Shown here one piece after another: positions 9,510 to 19,788 of a stretch of DNA of 57,571 bases. Below the pieces are notes generated by a model that did no database searches, had not been told where the DNA came from, and was given only the letters and a program-made list of their open reading frames with translations. The first letter of the stretch is position 1. Every line of letters begins with the position of its first letter. The translations under genes and the position numbers were made by a program. The stretch covers positions 1-57,571 of the forward strand of contig NZ_JONO01000037.1 in the NCBI RefSeq assembly GCF_000711895.1, written 5' to 3'. The DNA is from Photorhabdus australis DSM 17609. Lineage in GTDB: Bacteria > Pseudomonadota > Gammaproteobacteria > Enterobacterales > Enterobacteriaceae.

Positions 9510-10648
9510 TGGCTAATAATCTTATGAATAATGGTTTTGGTCACCGCTGGCGACAATTAGACTGGGATGATATTACTCTACGCATTAACAGCAAAACTGT
9601 TCAGGATGTTGAACGGGCATTGAGTAGCAACAAATTAAATTTGGATGATTTGATGGCGCTACTCTCACCAGCAGCAAAACCATACATAGAACCGCTGGCA
9701 CAGCGAGCACAAAAGCTGACCCGTCAACGCTTTGGTAATACCGTTGGTTTTTATGTACCACTTTATCTCTCCAATTTATGTGCCAATGATTGCACTTATT
9801 GCGGGTTCTCAATGAGTAACCACATTAAACGCAAGACACTGAATAAAGAAGAAATAATTGCAGAATGTCAGGCAATTAAAGCGCTGGGTTTTGACAATCT
9901 GCTATTAGTCACTGGAGAGCATCAAAGCAAGGTAGGTATGGACTATTTCCGCCGTTATCTGCCACTTATCCGCACACATTTCAGCTCAATAATGATGGAA
10001 GTCCAGCCCATGACACAGGAAGAGTACTCAGAACTAAAAACACTGGGGCTAGATGGGGTGATGGTTTATCAGGAAACCTATCATGAACCAACTTACCTGT
10101 TGCATCATCTACGAGGTAAGAAACGGGATTTTCACTGGCGATTAGAAACACCCGATCGCCTTGGTCGGGCAAAAATCGACAAAATCGGTTTAGGAGCGCT
10201 GATTGGCCTCTCTAATCATTGGCGGACAGACTGCTATATGGTGGCGGAGCATTTATTCTTTCTGCAACGCACATACTGGCAGAGCCGTTACTCTATTTCA
10301 TTCCCACGTTTGCGACCTTGTGCTGGAGGCATTGAGCCCGCATCGCTGATGAGTGAAGCAGAACTGGTACAACTAATTTGCGCTTTTCGTCTATTTGCGC
10401 CAGATGTAGAACTTTCTATTTCTACTCGTGAATCCCCATTCTTCCGCGATCACGTCATCCCACTGGCAATCAACAATGTCAGTGCCGGTTCGAAAACTCA
10501 ACCCGGTGGTTACGCAGATAGTAGTCACGAAGAATTGGAACAATTTATGCCGCATGATAACCGTTCTGTTTATCAGGTCGCGGACGTATTAATTAAAGCC
10601 GGGTTACAACCTGTCTGGAAAGATTGGGATAACTATTTAGGTCGATAA
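9509..10648 (+). CDS. thiH: 2-iminoacetate synthase (tyrosine lyase) ThiH
   Basis: 379 aa radical SAM enzyme that cleaves tyrosine to dehydroglycine for ThiG. The [4Fe-4S] motif is CANDCTYCGFS (CX3CX2C) near residue 90. Downstream are NLLLVTGEH, the QPM..EEY segment and SFPRLRPC. ATG 9509 overlaps the stop of thiG. Last gene of the operon; a perfect hairpin follows at 10734-10765. Confidence 0.97.
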   Translation: MANNLMNNGFGHRWRQLDWDDITLRINSKTVQDVERALSSNKLNLDDLMALLSPAAKPYIEPLAQRAQKLTRQRFGNTVGFYVPLYLSNLCANDCTYCGFSMSNHIKRKTLNKEEIIAECQAIKALGFDNLLLVTGEHQSKVGMDYFRRYLPLIRTHFSSIMMEVQPMTQEEYSELKTLGLDGVMVYQETYHEPTYLLHHLRGKKRDFHWRLETPDRLGRAKIDKIGLGALIGLSNHWRTDCYMVAEHLFFLQRTYWQSRYSISFPRLRPCAGGIEPASLMSEAELVQLICAFRLFAPDVELSISTRESPFFRDHVIPLAINNVSAGSKTQPGGYADSSHEELEQFMPHDNRSVYQVADVLIKAGLQPVWKDWDNYLGR

Positions 10649-10733
10649 TTTAATTTTCTCTGTTCTAACATAATTCTATTTTAGGTAAGAGCCTTTAACA
10701 GGTAATCATTACACGAAATAAGATTTAATATAA

Positions 10734-10765
10734 ATAACTGTCTGGCACTAATACCAGACAGTTAT
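10734..10765 (+). terminator. Inverted repeat downstream of thiH, likely operon end
   Basis: A perfect 12-bp stem, ATAACTGTCTGG / CCAGACAGTTAT, with loop CACTAATA. It lies 85 bases after thiH. There is no long U-tract (ATAATCC follows), so it may work as a 3' stabilising or Rho-assisted structure rather than a classical intrinsic terminator. Confidence 0.55.
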
Positions 10766-11200
10766 ATAATCCAATATATTCCCCATCATCATTATCACCT
10801 GCAAAATAATCTCTATTCAAAGGACCTATTCTGAATATAAAATTAAATATTTTATCTCTATCAATCCAACCAACATTAAAGATTCATTTCAATCATCAAC
10901 ACACTATTGCAACAAGGCCATTTTACGCATGTTTTTTTATGACATATACATATATTACTCACAGAAATAAGAATATAAAAATCCAGTTTATACCTATATC
11001 GAATTAATAGAAAATACTATATTTACTGTATATATTTTAACTCCCCATTATTTATCCCTTATTAATTTATACAAATTACAATTCTCAATTAATAAAAAAC
11101 ACAATTGAATATTCTCCTATCATTGATAAAGTCATTCCCGAGCAATAAAATGCTTAAGAAAAGTTAAATTTATTACTATCAATTTTAAAAGGATTAACAT
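10766..11200. other. AT-rich intergenic region before the first CBM-like gene
   Basis: 435 bases of very AT-rich sequence with no reading frame worth reporting. It should contain the promoter of the following gene, but several A/T-rich hexamers could serve as -10 boxes and none has a clear -35 partner. The ribosome-binding site AAAAGGATTAAC sits just before ATG 11201. Confidence 0.5.
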
Positions 11201-11689
11201 ATGAATATAAAAGAAATTCTGAATAATATAGATTATTCTGGTCAGAAAAGTTCTGATAAAGAATTGATTAATGGCTCATTTGATGAAGGATATAAAGGCT
11301 GGATAATCCCATTCCCCGAAACGGTAAAAATCTTATCTGAGAATGGAATTAACTTTCTTAGAATCCACCCTAAGTCTGATGCCATCTTTCAAATTATAGA
11401 AGGATTAGAACCTAACACTAAATATAAGCTAACAGGTAAAGCGCGCATATCACCCGCCATAGGCGTAATAGACGACGGCTTCCCAGCTATTTTTGGTTTA
11501 CATAATGATACCTTTAATCATAACACTTTTGTTGTAGACTCCACGGAATTTATCACCGGTTCTGTAACATTAAGTACAGATGCAGAAGGATATTTACGCG
11601 TTTTCTTAGCAAAAACCACAATGGGAACTGAGTCCCCACCACCAGAAGTTACCGCTGATTTTACTGGTTTTATTTTCGAGAAAGCCTAA
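11201..11689 (+). CDS. Small carbohydrate-binding-module-like (CBM4/9-type) protein
   Basis: 162 aa with no signal peptide and no catalytic domain. After a short head (MNIKEILNNIDYS) the segment ELINGSFDEGYKGW is the typical N-terminal strand of CBM4/9-like beta-sandwich domains. It is followed by IIEGLEPNTKYKLTGKARI and a C-terminal VTADFTGFIFEKA strand, as in galactose-binding-like folds. The protein is clearly paralogous to the one at 37360-37836, with the same head, same order of segments and same C-terminus. A stand-alone lectin-like, perhaps secreted or crystal-type, protein is possible; no ligand can be named. It stands alone with its own Shine-Dalgarno and terminator. Confidence 0.6.
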   Translation: MNIKEILNNIDYSGQKSSDKELINGSFDEGYKGWIIPFPETVKILSENGINFLRIHPKSDAIFQIIEGLEPNTKYKLTGKARISPAIGVIDDGFPAIFGLHNDTFNHNTFVVDSTEFITGSVTLSTDAEGYLRVFLAKTTMGTESPPPEVTADFTGFIFEKA

Positions 11690-11711
11690 TATAAACGTTT
11701 AACATCTGAAT

Positions 11712-11739
11712 GCCCGAAGCTCACTACTCCGGGCGTTTT
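11712..11739 (+). terminator. Intrinsic terminator after CBM-like gene
   Basis: Stem GCCCG (11712-11716) / CGGGC (11730-11734), extended by two more pairs after a mismatch, followed by GTTTTA. It begins 22 bases after the stop codon. Confidence 0.7.
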
Positions 11740-11865
11740 AATGCCATGGCTTTAATACTACAGTTTTAATATTACAGCCATAGATACTACTTCATTATTT
11801 ACCTTATTTTTTCTCATCGTGAATAATATTTAAATATAACACCCCGGCAATAATGAACTCTTTCA

Positions 11866-12063
11866 CTATCTGCCAATTGAATTACGTAACAAATTCCAGA
11901 TAAAATATCTAACTGCGTCATGGTAATTACAGAAAATGCATAGCCCATGTCTTCCACCTCTTTCTGAATAATACGCTACCCAGAGACCTTCCCCTAAAAC
12001 TCCATTTCTGGGGGATGTGTGTAAAAAGGGGTTAGACCCAATGCCCTCCTTTTCGAAGAGCAT
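11866..12063 (-). CDS. Small uncharacterised ORF downstream of malM
   Basis: 65 codons starting ATG at 12063, 26 bases beyond the malM stop. The centre, GLWVAYYSERGGRHGLCIFC and then NYHDAVRYFIWNLL, has the look of a small immunity-type protein (W.vYYSERG followed by eA..YF), but I cannot name a family. No strong Shine-Dalgarno precedes the ATG, so it may be the 3' remnant of a longer gene or a chance frame. It could be cotranscribed with malM. Confidence 0.3.
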   Translation of the reverse strand: MLFEKEGIGSNPFLHTSPRNGVLGEGLWVAYYSERGGRHGLCIFCNYHDAVRYFIWNLLRNSIGR

Positions 12064-12089
12064 TTGTATTGAATGAATTAATGTCTGGT

Positions 12090-13007
12090 TTACCCCTTGT
12101 TTTTGATGCTATTGATAAATGTTTCTCGTGCAGTTGCAGAGCCAAGGCGTTCCGCTTCATCCAGCAATTTAAGTGCCTTATCGATGTTGCCGTTATTAAT
12201 TTCCTTTTTAATGGCATCACTAAAATAACGCTCTGTATCACTCAGGACTGGTTTGATTTTTTGCGAAGTAGGTGGTGTTACGGTGGTTTGTGTTGGCCCG
12301 ACAATGATTGGTTCTTGTGCCGGACTTGAAAAAACTTGACCAATCGTGATGTTGCCAGCGTTTTGTTCTGATTTTACTTTCAACTTCAACGTGCCTGTTG
12401 GCGTATGGCGGGCAACAGGATCGGGAATAGCGGGAACGGCATTTCCGACGCCTTGAGCGTAAGCCTTGGCGGGATCAACCATTTGGGTAGATTTCTGCAA
12501 ATCGGTGCGGGTGGTGTAGATCAGTATATAAATTTGTTGTTGCCCCAATGCTGGTGTTAGCTTTAATGAGCCCTCCAGCCGATCTGTGGACATGACACCT
12601 GGGCGTTCATATGGAAAATAACTACTTGGGTAAAATGCAGCAGGGCGTAATGCTTGATCAAATACTAAAACGTTTGGTACATAAACCTGTTTGTCTTTCA
12701 CTAAACTGCTTAATGTAATATCCAATGAACCGCGGTTTGCCGGTAGCGCGAATGCAGCTATAGACCCTCGGATATCACCTTCATTGAGTTGCTGGGATGT
12801 AGCATTGAGGGTGATGGTCTGTGTATCGTTGGTATTAACTGGTTGCCAATTCAGTTTTTGCAGCGCTGTTATTGATAGGTAAGGAGCAATGGCATCCTGG
12901 GATGTGGTTGTCTTATTTGTTGTAGTAATAGGTGCTGTATACCCAATTAGAGGAATTGCACTACAGAGTAAGGTACTAAGACAAAATGAGAGCAGTTTAG
13001 TTTTCAT
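12090..13007 (-). CDS. malM: Maltose operon periplasmic protein MalM
   Basis: 305 aa, as in enterobacteria. It has an N-terminal signal peptide (MKTKLLSFCLSTLLCSAIP, cleavage near GYTA), so it is periplasmic. The middle contains family-typical PNVLVFDQALRPAAFYPSSYF and YERPGVMSTDRLEG; the end has a short helical repeat-like region (DKALKLLDEAERLGS). The molecular role is unknown even in E. coli, but it is always the last gene of malK-lamB-malM. ATG 13007 follows AAAGG. A hairpin separates it from lamB. Confidence 0.93.
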   Translation of the reverse strand: MKTKLLSFCLSTLLCSAIPLIGYTAPITTTNKTTTSQDAIAPYLSITALQKLNWQPVNTNDTQTITLNATSQQLNEGDIRGSIAAFALPANRGSLDITLSSLVKDKQVYVPNVLVFDQALRPAAFYPSSYFPYERPGVMSTDRLEGSLKLTPALGQQQIYILIYTTRTDLQKSTQMVDPAKAYAQGVGNAVPAIPDPVARHTPTGTLKLKVKSEQNAGNITIGQVFSSPAQEPIIVGPTQTTVTPPTSQKIKPVLSDTERYFSDAIKKEINNGNIDKALKLLDEAERLGSATARETFINSIKNKG

Positions 13008-13036
13008 TTTTTACCTTTGTCCGGTTGAAAAAAAGA

Positions 13037-13068
13037 GACTGATACCACGGGCAAAATGTGTATCAGTC
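13037..13068 (-). terminator. lamB-malM intercistronic hairpin
   Basis: Perfect 9-bp stem GACTGATAC (13037-13045) / GTATCAGTC (13060-13068), in the 121-base gap between lamB and malM. An intergenic structure at this spot could lower malM expression relative to lamB, as repeats do in enterobacteria; the effect here is inferred. Confidence 0.5.
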
Positions 13069-13128
13069 CAAGCGCTAATTAGTGGCTAAATAATTCTATT
13101 TATCTCAAATTCAAAAGTTTTAACGGCA

Positions 13129-14418
<1,290 letters not shown>

Positions 14419-14453
14419 TTATTCTCCTGTCGTTTTTTTAATTGGCTCAGGTT

Positions 14454-15563
14454 TTAAACGCCGGGTTCTTTATGCAAACGCTGACATGCTGTTCCGTCTT
14501 CTCTGAATAAATGGCAGCGGTGGGGAGGTAACCCGATAGTGAAGGTCGCTCCTTCTTTCACGAGCACAATATCGGTCTGTCGATAAACCAGATTCTGATG
14601 AATAGATGGGATTTCAATGTGAACCTGGGTTTCATTGCCTAACTGCTCGACAACCTGCACTATGCCTTCCAACGTGACGTCGGCGATATCGCTTGGCAGA
14701 AGATGTTCAGGGCGTATTCCCAGAGATACATTACTGCCTACTTTCACACCTCGGCTTTCTACGGGCAGCCAGATTTGCTGGCGATTGGGCAGAGTAATTT
14801 GCACCTGATCGATGGCGGTGGCCGTGACTTTAACAGGCAGGAAATTCATTTTGGGTGAGCCAATAAAGCTGGCGACAAAGCGATTAACTGGGTAATGGTA
14901 AAGTTCAAGAGGTTTGCCAATCTGGGCAACATCTCCACCATCTAGTACCACGATTCTGTCGGCCAGTGTCATGGCTTCAACCTGATCGTGGGTGACATAA
15001 ATCATTGTACGTTGCAACCGTTTGTGCAGGCGTGAGATTTCAATGCGCATTTGGACACGTAGTGCCGCATCCAGATTGGAAAGTGGTTCATCTAACAGAA
15101 AAACTCTGGGTTCAGCAACCAGAGTACGGCCAATAGCGACACGTTGACGTTGCCCTCCTGATAGTGCTTTAGGACGGCGATCAAGTAAGTGAGCGAGTTG
15201 AAGCATCTCCGCAATTTGCTTTACGCGTTGCTGAATATCACTTTTTTTGGCACCTGCCAGCTTCATGCCAAATGACATATTGTCTGCAACAGACAGGTGG
15301 GGATACAGTGCATAAGACTGAAAAACCATCCCAACACCGCGTTTGGCGGGTGGGACATCATTCATTCGGATGTTATTGATCAGCAAATCACCGGAAGTCA
15401 CATCTTCCAGACCCGCAATCATTCTTAATATTGTCGATTTTCCACATCCCGATGGACCGACAAAAACGACGAACTCTCCTTCCTGTATCTCAAGGTTGAT
15501 GTTTTTAGAAATAATGGTTTCACCATAAGCCTTCGATACATTACGTAGTGTGACACTCGACAT
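14454..15563 (-). CDS. malK: Maltose/maltodextrin ABC transporter ATPase MalK
   Basis: 369 aa. Walker [10 protein letters not shown] at residues 36-44, signature [13 protein letters not shown], Walker [14 protein letters not shown], and switch histidine in [11 protein letters not shown]. The C-terminal regulatory domain includes [11 protein letters not shown]. It powers MalFG at the cytoplasmic face of the inner membrane and in E. coli also sequesters MalT in the absence of substrate. Divergent from malE across a 373-base region with MalT boxes and a CRP-like site. Confidence 0.97.
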   Translation of the reverse strand: MSSVTLRNVSKAYGETIISKNINLEIQEGEFVVFVGPSGCGKSTILRMIAGLEDVTSGDLLINNIRMNDVPPAKRGVGMVFQSYALYPHLSVADNMSFGMKLAGAKKSDIQQRVKQIAEMLQLAHLLDRRPKALSGGQRQRVAIGRTLVAEPRVFLLDEPLSNLDAALRVQMRIEISRLHKRLQRTMIYVTHDQVEAMTLADRIVVLDGGDVAQIGKPLELYHYPVNRFVASFIGSPKMNFLPVKVTATAIDQVQITLPNRQQIWLPVESRGVKVGSNVSLGIRPEHLLPSDIADVTLEGIVQVVEQLGNETQVHIEIPSIHQNLVYRQTDIVLVKEGATFTIGLPPHRCHLFREDGTACQRLHKEPGV

Positions 15564-15664
15564 GTGTTCCCCCGAACTATCACCGCAATCCGCGGTGAAA
15601 AACGATACGTCAGAGTGTGTTTAAGATAGCGAGTGAGTAAATCATCCATACTCAAGTTTTTTAT

Positions 15665-15687
15665 GGGGGAGGAGTCAGGAGGATGAG
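15665..15687 (+). promoter_or_regulatory. MalT box pair, malK/malE intergenic region
   Basis: Two adjacent matches to the MalT consensus GGGGA(T/G)GAGG: GGGGGAGGAG at 15665-15674 and GGAGGATGAG at 15678-15687. Same orientation, about 13 bp apart start to start. Location between the divergent malK and malE operons is as in E. coli. Confidence 0.7.
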
Positions 15688-15730
15688 ATAAGCGTTACTG
15701 AGGTGGTGAGGTATGAGTTAAGGGATAATT

Positions 15731-15746
15731 TGTGATAATTATCGCA
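15731..15746 (+). promoter_or_regulatory. CRP-like site, malK/malE intergenic region
   Basis: TGTGATAATTATCGCA resembles the CRP consensus TGTGA-N6-TCACA, with a perfect left half and a partial right half. It lies between the MalT-box clusters, where CRP sites occur in enterobacterial malK-malE regions. Confidence 0.55.
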
Positions 15747-15834
15747 AAAAAAGATGCCCCTTTTTGTGGTCGACGGCACGGTTCTTCTGTTTTTGGAATA
15801 GAGATCACAGCCATTCCGGGTAGGGCGTAGAGTA

Positions 15835-15846
15835 GGGGAGGATGAG
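15835..15846 (+). promoter_or_regulatory. MalT box near malE
   Basis: GGGGAGGATGAG contains the GGA(G/T)GA core of MalT sites, about 90 bp upstream of malE. Together with the pair at 15665-15687 it gives the multi-site arrangement expected for the divergent malK/malE promoters. Confidence 0.6.
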
Positions 15847-15936
15847 TCTTTTCATTGTTGATCGCACACTAGCTTAATACCCTCCGCCAATGTAACAAAA
15901 CAGTTCACTCTGAACCTTTCAAACTATGAGGACGGA

Positions 15937-17139
15937 ATGATGATAAAAACAACTTTAAAAGTGAGCGTTCGTACCTTAGCGCTTTCTGCCTTAGCCACGC
16001 TAGCGTTATCTGCCTCCGCTTTTGCAAAAATAGAGGAAGGTAAGTTGGTTATCTGGATCAACGGTGATAAAGGCTACAATGGCCTGGCACAAGTTGGTGA
16101 GAAGTTTGAAAAAGATACGGGTGTCAATGTTACGGTTGAACATCCAGACAAGCTTGCAGAGAAGTATTCACAAGTTGCAGCAACCGGCGATGGGCCGGAT
16201 ATTATTTTCTGGGCTCATGACCGCTTTGGTGGCTATGCACAGTCTGGTTTGGTTGCAGAAATCACGCCGGATCAAAATCTTAAGGACAAACTGTTTCCGT
16301 TCACCTGGGATGCTGTACGTCACGACGGTAAATTGGTTGGTTATCCTATCGCGGTTGAAGCCCTCTCTCTTATCTACAATAAAGACCTAGTGAAAACACC
16401 ACCAAAAACCTGGGAAGAGATCCCAGCTCTGGATAAGGCACTGAAGAGCAAAGACAAAAGTGCCATTATGTTTAATCTGCAAGAACCTTATTTCTCCTGG
16501 CCGCTTATTGCTGCGGACGGCGGATATGCGTTCAAAATGGAAAACGGCTCATATGATGCGAAAAACGTCGGGGTTAATAATGCGGGTTCTAAAGCAGGAC
16601 TGAATTTTCTTATAGATTTGGTGAAAAATAAGCATCTGAACGCGGATACCGACTATTCTATTGCTGAAGCCGCATTCAACAAAGGTGAAACGGCGATGAC
16701 CATCAATGGTCCATGGGCGTGGGCCAACATCGATAAGAGCAAGATAAATTATGGTGTCGCGTTGTTGCCAACCTTTAACGGCCAACCCTCCAAGCCGTTT
16801 GTCGGCGTATTGACGGCAGGTATCAATGCGGCTAGTCCAAATAAAGAGCTGGCGAAGGAATTCCTGGAAAACTATTTGCTGACCAACGACGGCCTGGAGA
16901 TGGTAAATAAGGATAAACCTTTGGGGGCTGTGGCACTGAAATCCTATCACGATATTCTGGCTAAAGACCCTCGCATTTCTGCCACGATGGAAAATGCTAA
17001 GAATGGTGAAATCATGCCGAATATCTCGCAAATGAGCAGTTTTTGGTATGCCATGCGCAATGCCGTTGTTAATGCGTTAACTAGCCGCCAAACTGTCGAT
17101 GCAGCATTAACTGATGCGGAAGCTCGTATGACTAAGTAA
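15937..17139 (+). CDS. malE: Maltose/maltodextrin-binding protein MalE
   Basis: 400 aa periplasmic binding protein. Signal peptide ends ALSASAFA; mature start [20 protein letters not shown] matches E. coli MBP. Ligand-site segments are visible, such as [31 protein letters not shown] and [15 protein letters not shown] Shine-Dalgarno AGGACGGA precedes ATG 15937; the second ATG, one codon later, is equally well placed. It starts malEFG, divergent from malK. Confidence 0.97.
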   Translation: MMIKTTLKVSVRTLALSALATLALSASAFAKIEEGKLVIWINGDKGYNGLAQVGEKFEKDTGVNVTVEHPDKLAEKYSQVAATGDGPDIIFWAHDRFGGYAQSGLVAEITPDQNLKDKLFPFTWDAVRHDGKLVGYPIAVEALSLIYNKDLVKTPPKTWEEIPALDKALKSKDKSAIMFNLQEPYFSWPLIAADGGYAFKMENGSYDAKNVGVNNAGSKAGLNFLIDLVKNKHLNADTDYSIAEAAFNKGETAMTINGPWAWANIDKSKINYGVALLPTFNGQPSKPFVGVLTAGINAASPNKELAKEFLENYLLTNDGLEMVNKDKPLGAVALKSYHDILAKDPRISATMENAKNGEIMPNISQMSSFWYAMRNAVVNALTSRQTVDAALTDAEARMTK

Positions 17140-17262
17140 CCCGTGGGCGCTCTTCTTTTTTGAAGGGTGTTCCTTTCCTGCAACCAGTAAGGATGCCTGT
17201 TTGCAGGAAGCTTGATTAAGTTATCCGAAAGTTGTTACGTCGTAGTAAAAAGGAAGAGCATT

Positions 17263-18819
17263 ATGTCAACGACGCTCGAAAAAACATCATGGTGGCAGCA
17301 TTCTGCTCTGAAATGGTTTGCAGTGAGCTTGTGTACACTCTTTACCGGTTATTTGGTGGTATTGATGTACTCACAGGGAGAATATCTATTCGCAATCCTG
17401 ACATTGGTATTGTTAGGAACAGGTATTTACGTTTTTGCTAACCGCAATACTTATGCCTGGCGCTATACTTATCCGGGTGTAGCAGGCATGGGATTATTTG
17501 TATTATTTCCGCTTATTTGCACTATTGCGATCGCCTTCACCAACTACAGTAGTACCAATCAACTGACTTTTGAACGTGCACAATCAGTCCTGATGAGCCG
17601 TCAGTATCAGTCAGGGCAAACATTGACTTTTAAGCTCTACCCAAAATCAGATTTGTGGGTTTTGGCTCTGAGCGTACCGGACCAGACTAAGCAATTGGTG
17701 TCCGAGCCGTTTGCGTTGTCAGCAACAAAAGAGACTACGCTGCATGTGTATGAGCAGGACAACATTCCAGACGGTGAAGCGGCAACATTGCGTGTTATCA
17801 CTCAGAATCGACAGACATTGAACCGGTTAGTTGTTGTTTTGCCGGGTGGTAACCAGGTGAAAATGAGTTCGCTACGTCAATTTTCTGGTGTATATCCTCA
17901 ATATTCTCTTGGAGAAGATGGTAAGACTCTCACCAATAATCAAACTGGGACGCTTTATCGCCCTAACATGGATACTGGCTTCTATCAGTCTATTAATGCT
18001 GAGGGAAAATGGGGAAATGAAACTTTAACGCCAGGATTTACTATTTCCATCGGTTGGAAAAATTTCCTGCGTGTAATACAGGATGAGGGTATTCAGAAAC
18101 CGTTCCTTGCCATTTTTGTTTGGACGGTGGTCTTTGCCTTGTTCACTGTCGTGTTGACGGTTGCTGTCGGCATGGTTCTGGCTTGTATTGTGCAGTGGGA
18201 AGCGTTGAAAGGTCGTGCTATTTATCGCGTGCTGTTGATCTTGCCTTATGCCGTGCCATCATTTATTTCTATTTTGATTTTCAAAGGGTTATTTAACCAG
18301 AGTTTTGGTGAAATCAATCTGTTACTTAATGGCCTGTTCGGCCTTAAACCTGCCTGGTTTGCTGATCCGACAATGGCACGAACCATGCTGATTGTGGTGA
18401 ATACCTGGTTGGGCTATCCCTATATGATGATCCTTTGTATGGGATTATTGAAGGCAATACCAGACGATCTGTATGAAGCATCGGCGATAGATGGTGCGGG
18501 GCCGTTTCAGAACTTTTTTAAGATTACTTTCCCGTTACTCATTAAACCGTTGACACCGTTGATGATTGCCAGTTTTGCTTTTAATTTCAACAACTTTGTT
18601 CTGATTCAGTTGCTAACTCTTGGCGGGCCTGATCGCATTGGCACCACGGCGCCAGCGGGCTATACCGATTTACTGGTGAGTTACACTTATCGTATTGCTT
18701 TTGACGGCAGTAGTGGTCAAGACTTTGGTCTGGCTGCTGCGATAGCTACAGTTATCTTTCTGCTGGTTGGTGCATTGGCGATTATTAACCTGAAAGCCAC
18801 CCGCATTAAATTTGACTAA
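17263..18819 (+). CDS. malF: Maltose ABC transporter permease MalF
   Basis: 518 aa from ATG 17263, placed after AAGGAAGAGC; an in-frame start 17 codons earlier has no such site. MalF is the larger permease of the MalFGK2 complex, with eight membrane segments and the large periplasmic P2 loop (about residues 95-270) typical of the enteric protein. The coupling EAA motif reads YEASAIDGAGPFQNFFKITFP. The 123-base gap after malE may carry intercistronic structure. Confidence 0.96.
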   Translation: MSTTLEKTSWWQHSALKWFAVSLCTLFTGYLVVLMYSQGEYLFAILTLVLLGTGIYVFANRNTYAWRYTYPGVAGMGLFVLFPLICTIAIAFTNYSSTNQLTFERAQSVLMSRQYQSGQTLTFKLYPKSDLWVLALSVPDQTKQLVSEPFALSATKETTLHVYEQDNIPDGEAATLRVITQNRQTLNRLVVVLPGGNQVKMSSLRQFSGVYPQYSLGEDGKTLTNNQTGTLYRPNMDTGFYQSINAEGKWGNETLTPGFTISIGWKNFLRVIQDEGIQKPFLAIFVWTVVFALFTVVLTVAVGMVLACIVQWEALKGRAIYRVLLILPYAVPSFISILIFKGLFNQSFGEINLLLNGLFGLKPAWFADPTMARTMLIVVNTWLGYPYMMILCMGLLKAIPDDLYEASAIDGAGPFQNFFKITFPLLIKPLTPLMIASFAFNFNNFVLIQLLTLGGPDRIGTTAPAGYTDLLVSYTYRIAFDGSSGQDFGLAAAIATVIFLLVGALAIINLKATRIKFD

Positions 18820-18831
18820 GGAGAGAATGCA

Positions 18832-19722
18832 ATGGCGATGGTGCAATCCAAATCACAGAGATGGCGTTTGTTGGTGACACATTTGTTGATGTTAACCTTT
18901 ATTGCCATGATCTTATTCCCGTTGCTGATGGTTATTACTATCTCCCTGAGGCCGGGGAACTTTTCTACGGGTAGTTTGCTCCCAGAAAGTATTTCCTGGG
19001 AGCATTGGAAATTAGCACTTGGCTATAGTGTGGTGTCACCGGATGGTCGTGTTACACCGCCCCCTTTCCCGGTTATGCTGTGGCTTTGGAACTCGGTTAA
19101 GGTTGCCTTTATTACCGCCGTAGGTATCGTTACATTATCGACTACCTGTGCTTATGCTTTTGCCCGTATGCGTTTTCGCGGTAAAAGTACCTTGCTGAAA
19201 GGCATGTTAATTTTTCAGATGTTCCCGGCTGTACTTTCCCTGGTGGCGTTATATGCCTTGTTTGATCGGCTGGGGGGATATATACCGTTTATCGGCCTTA
19301 ATACCCACGGTGGTGTGATTTTTGCCTATCTGGGGGGGATTGCGCTGCATGTCTGGACAATTAAGGGTTATTTCGAGACCATCGATGGCTCTCTGGAGGA
19401 GGCTGCTGCGCTTGATGGTGCGACACCATGGCAGGCTTTCCGTATGGTATTGCTGCCGCTTTCTGTACCGATTCTGGCCGTCGTGTTCATTCTTTCCTTT
19501 ATTGGTGTCATTACGGAAGTGCCTGTTGCTTCACTGCTTCTTAGGGATGTGAACAATTACACTTTGGCTGTGGGAATGCAGCAATACCTTAACCCACAGA
19601 ACTATCTCTGGGGCGATTTTGCCGCCGCCGCGGTACTCTCAGCGCTCCCGATTACTATAGTCTTCTTGGTTGCTCAGCGTTGGCTGGTCAGTGGTTTGAC
19701 TGCTGGGGGAGTAAAGGGCTGA
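18832..19722 (+). CDS. malG: Maltose ABC transporter permease MalG
   Basis: 296 aa, the family length. Six membrane segments; the EAA loop is [19 protein letters not shown], contacting MalK. The C-terminus ends GLTAGGVKG as in E. coli MalG, whose tail reaches the MalF cavity. It starts 12 bases after malF. A very strong terminator hairpin follows 17 bases after the stop. Confidence 0.97.
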   Translation: MAMVQSKSQRWRLLVTHLLMLTFIAMILFPLLMVITISLRPGNFSTGSLLPESISWEHWKLALGYSVVSPDGRVTPPPFPVMLWLWNSVKVAFITAVGIVTLSTTCAYAFARMRFRGKSTLLKGMLIFQMFPAVLSLVALYALFDRLGGYIPFIGLNTHGGVIFAYLGGIALHVWTIKGYFETIDGSLEEAAALDGATPWQAFRMVLLPLSVPILAVVFILSFIGVITEVPVASLLLRDVNNYTLAVGMQQYLNPQNYLWGDFAAAAVLSALPITIVFLVAQRWLVSGLTAGGVKG

Positions 19723-19739
19723 TTGTGATACTTATCCGT

Positions 19740-19777
19740 GTGAATCCCTTTAATCGATTGAGATTAAAGGGATTCAC
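19740..19777. terminator. Bidirectional terminator between malG and the LTA-synthase-like gene
   Basis: Perfect 16-bp stem GTGAATCCCTTTAATC / GATTAAAGGGATTCAC with a 6-base loop GATTGA. It lies between the two convergent genes and can fold in both transcripts. Confidence 0.8.
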
Positions 19778-19788
19778 GGAAGTATCCA

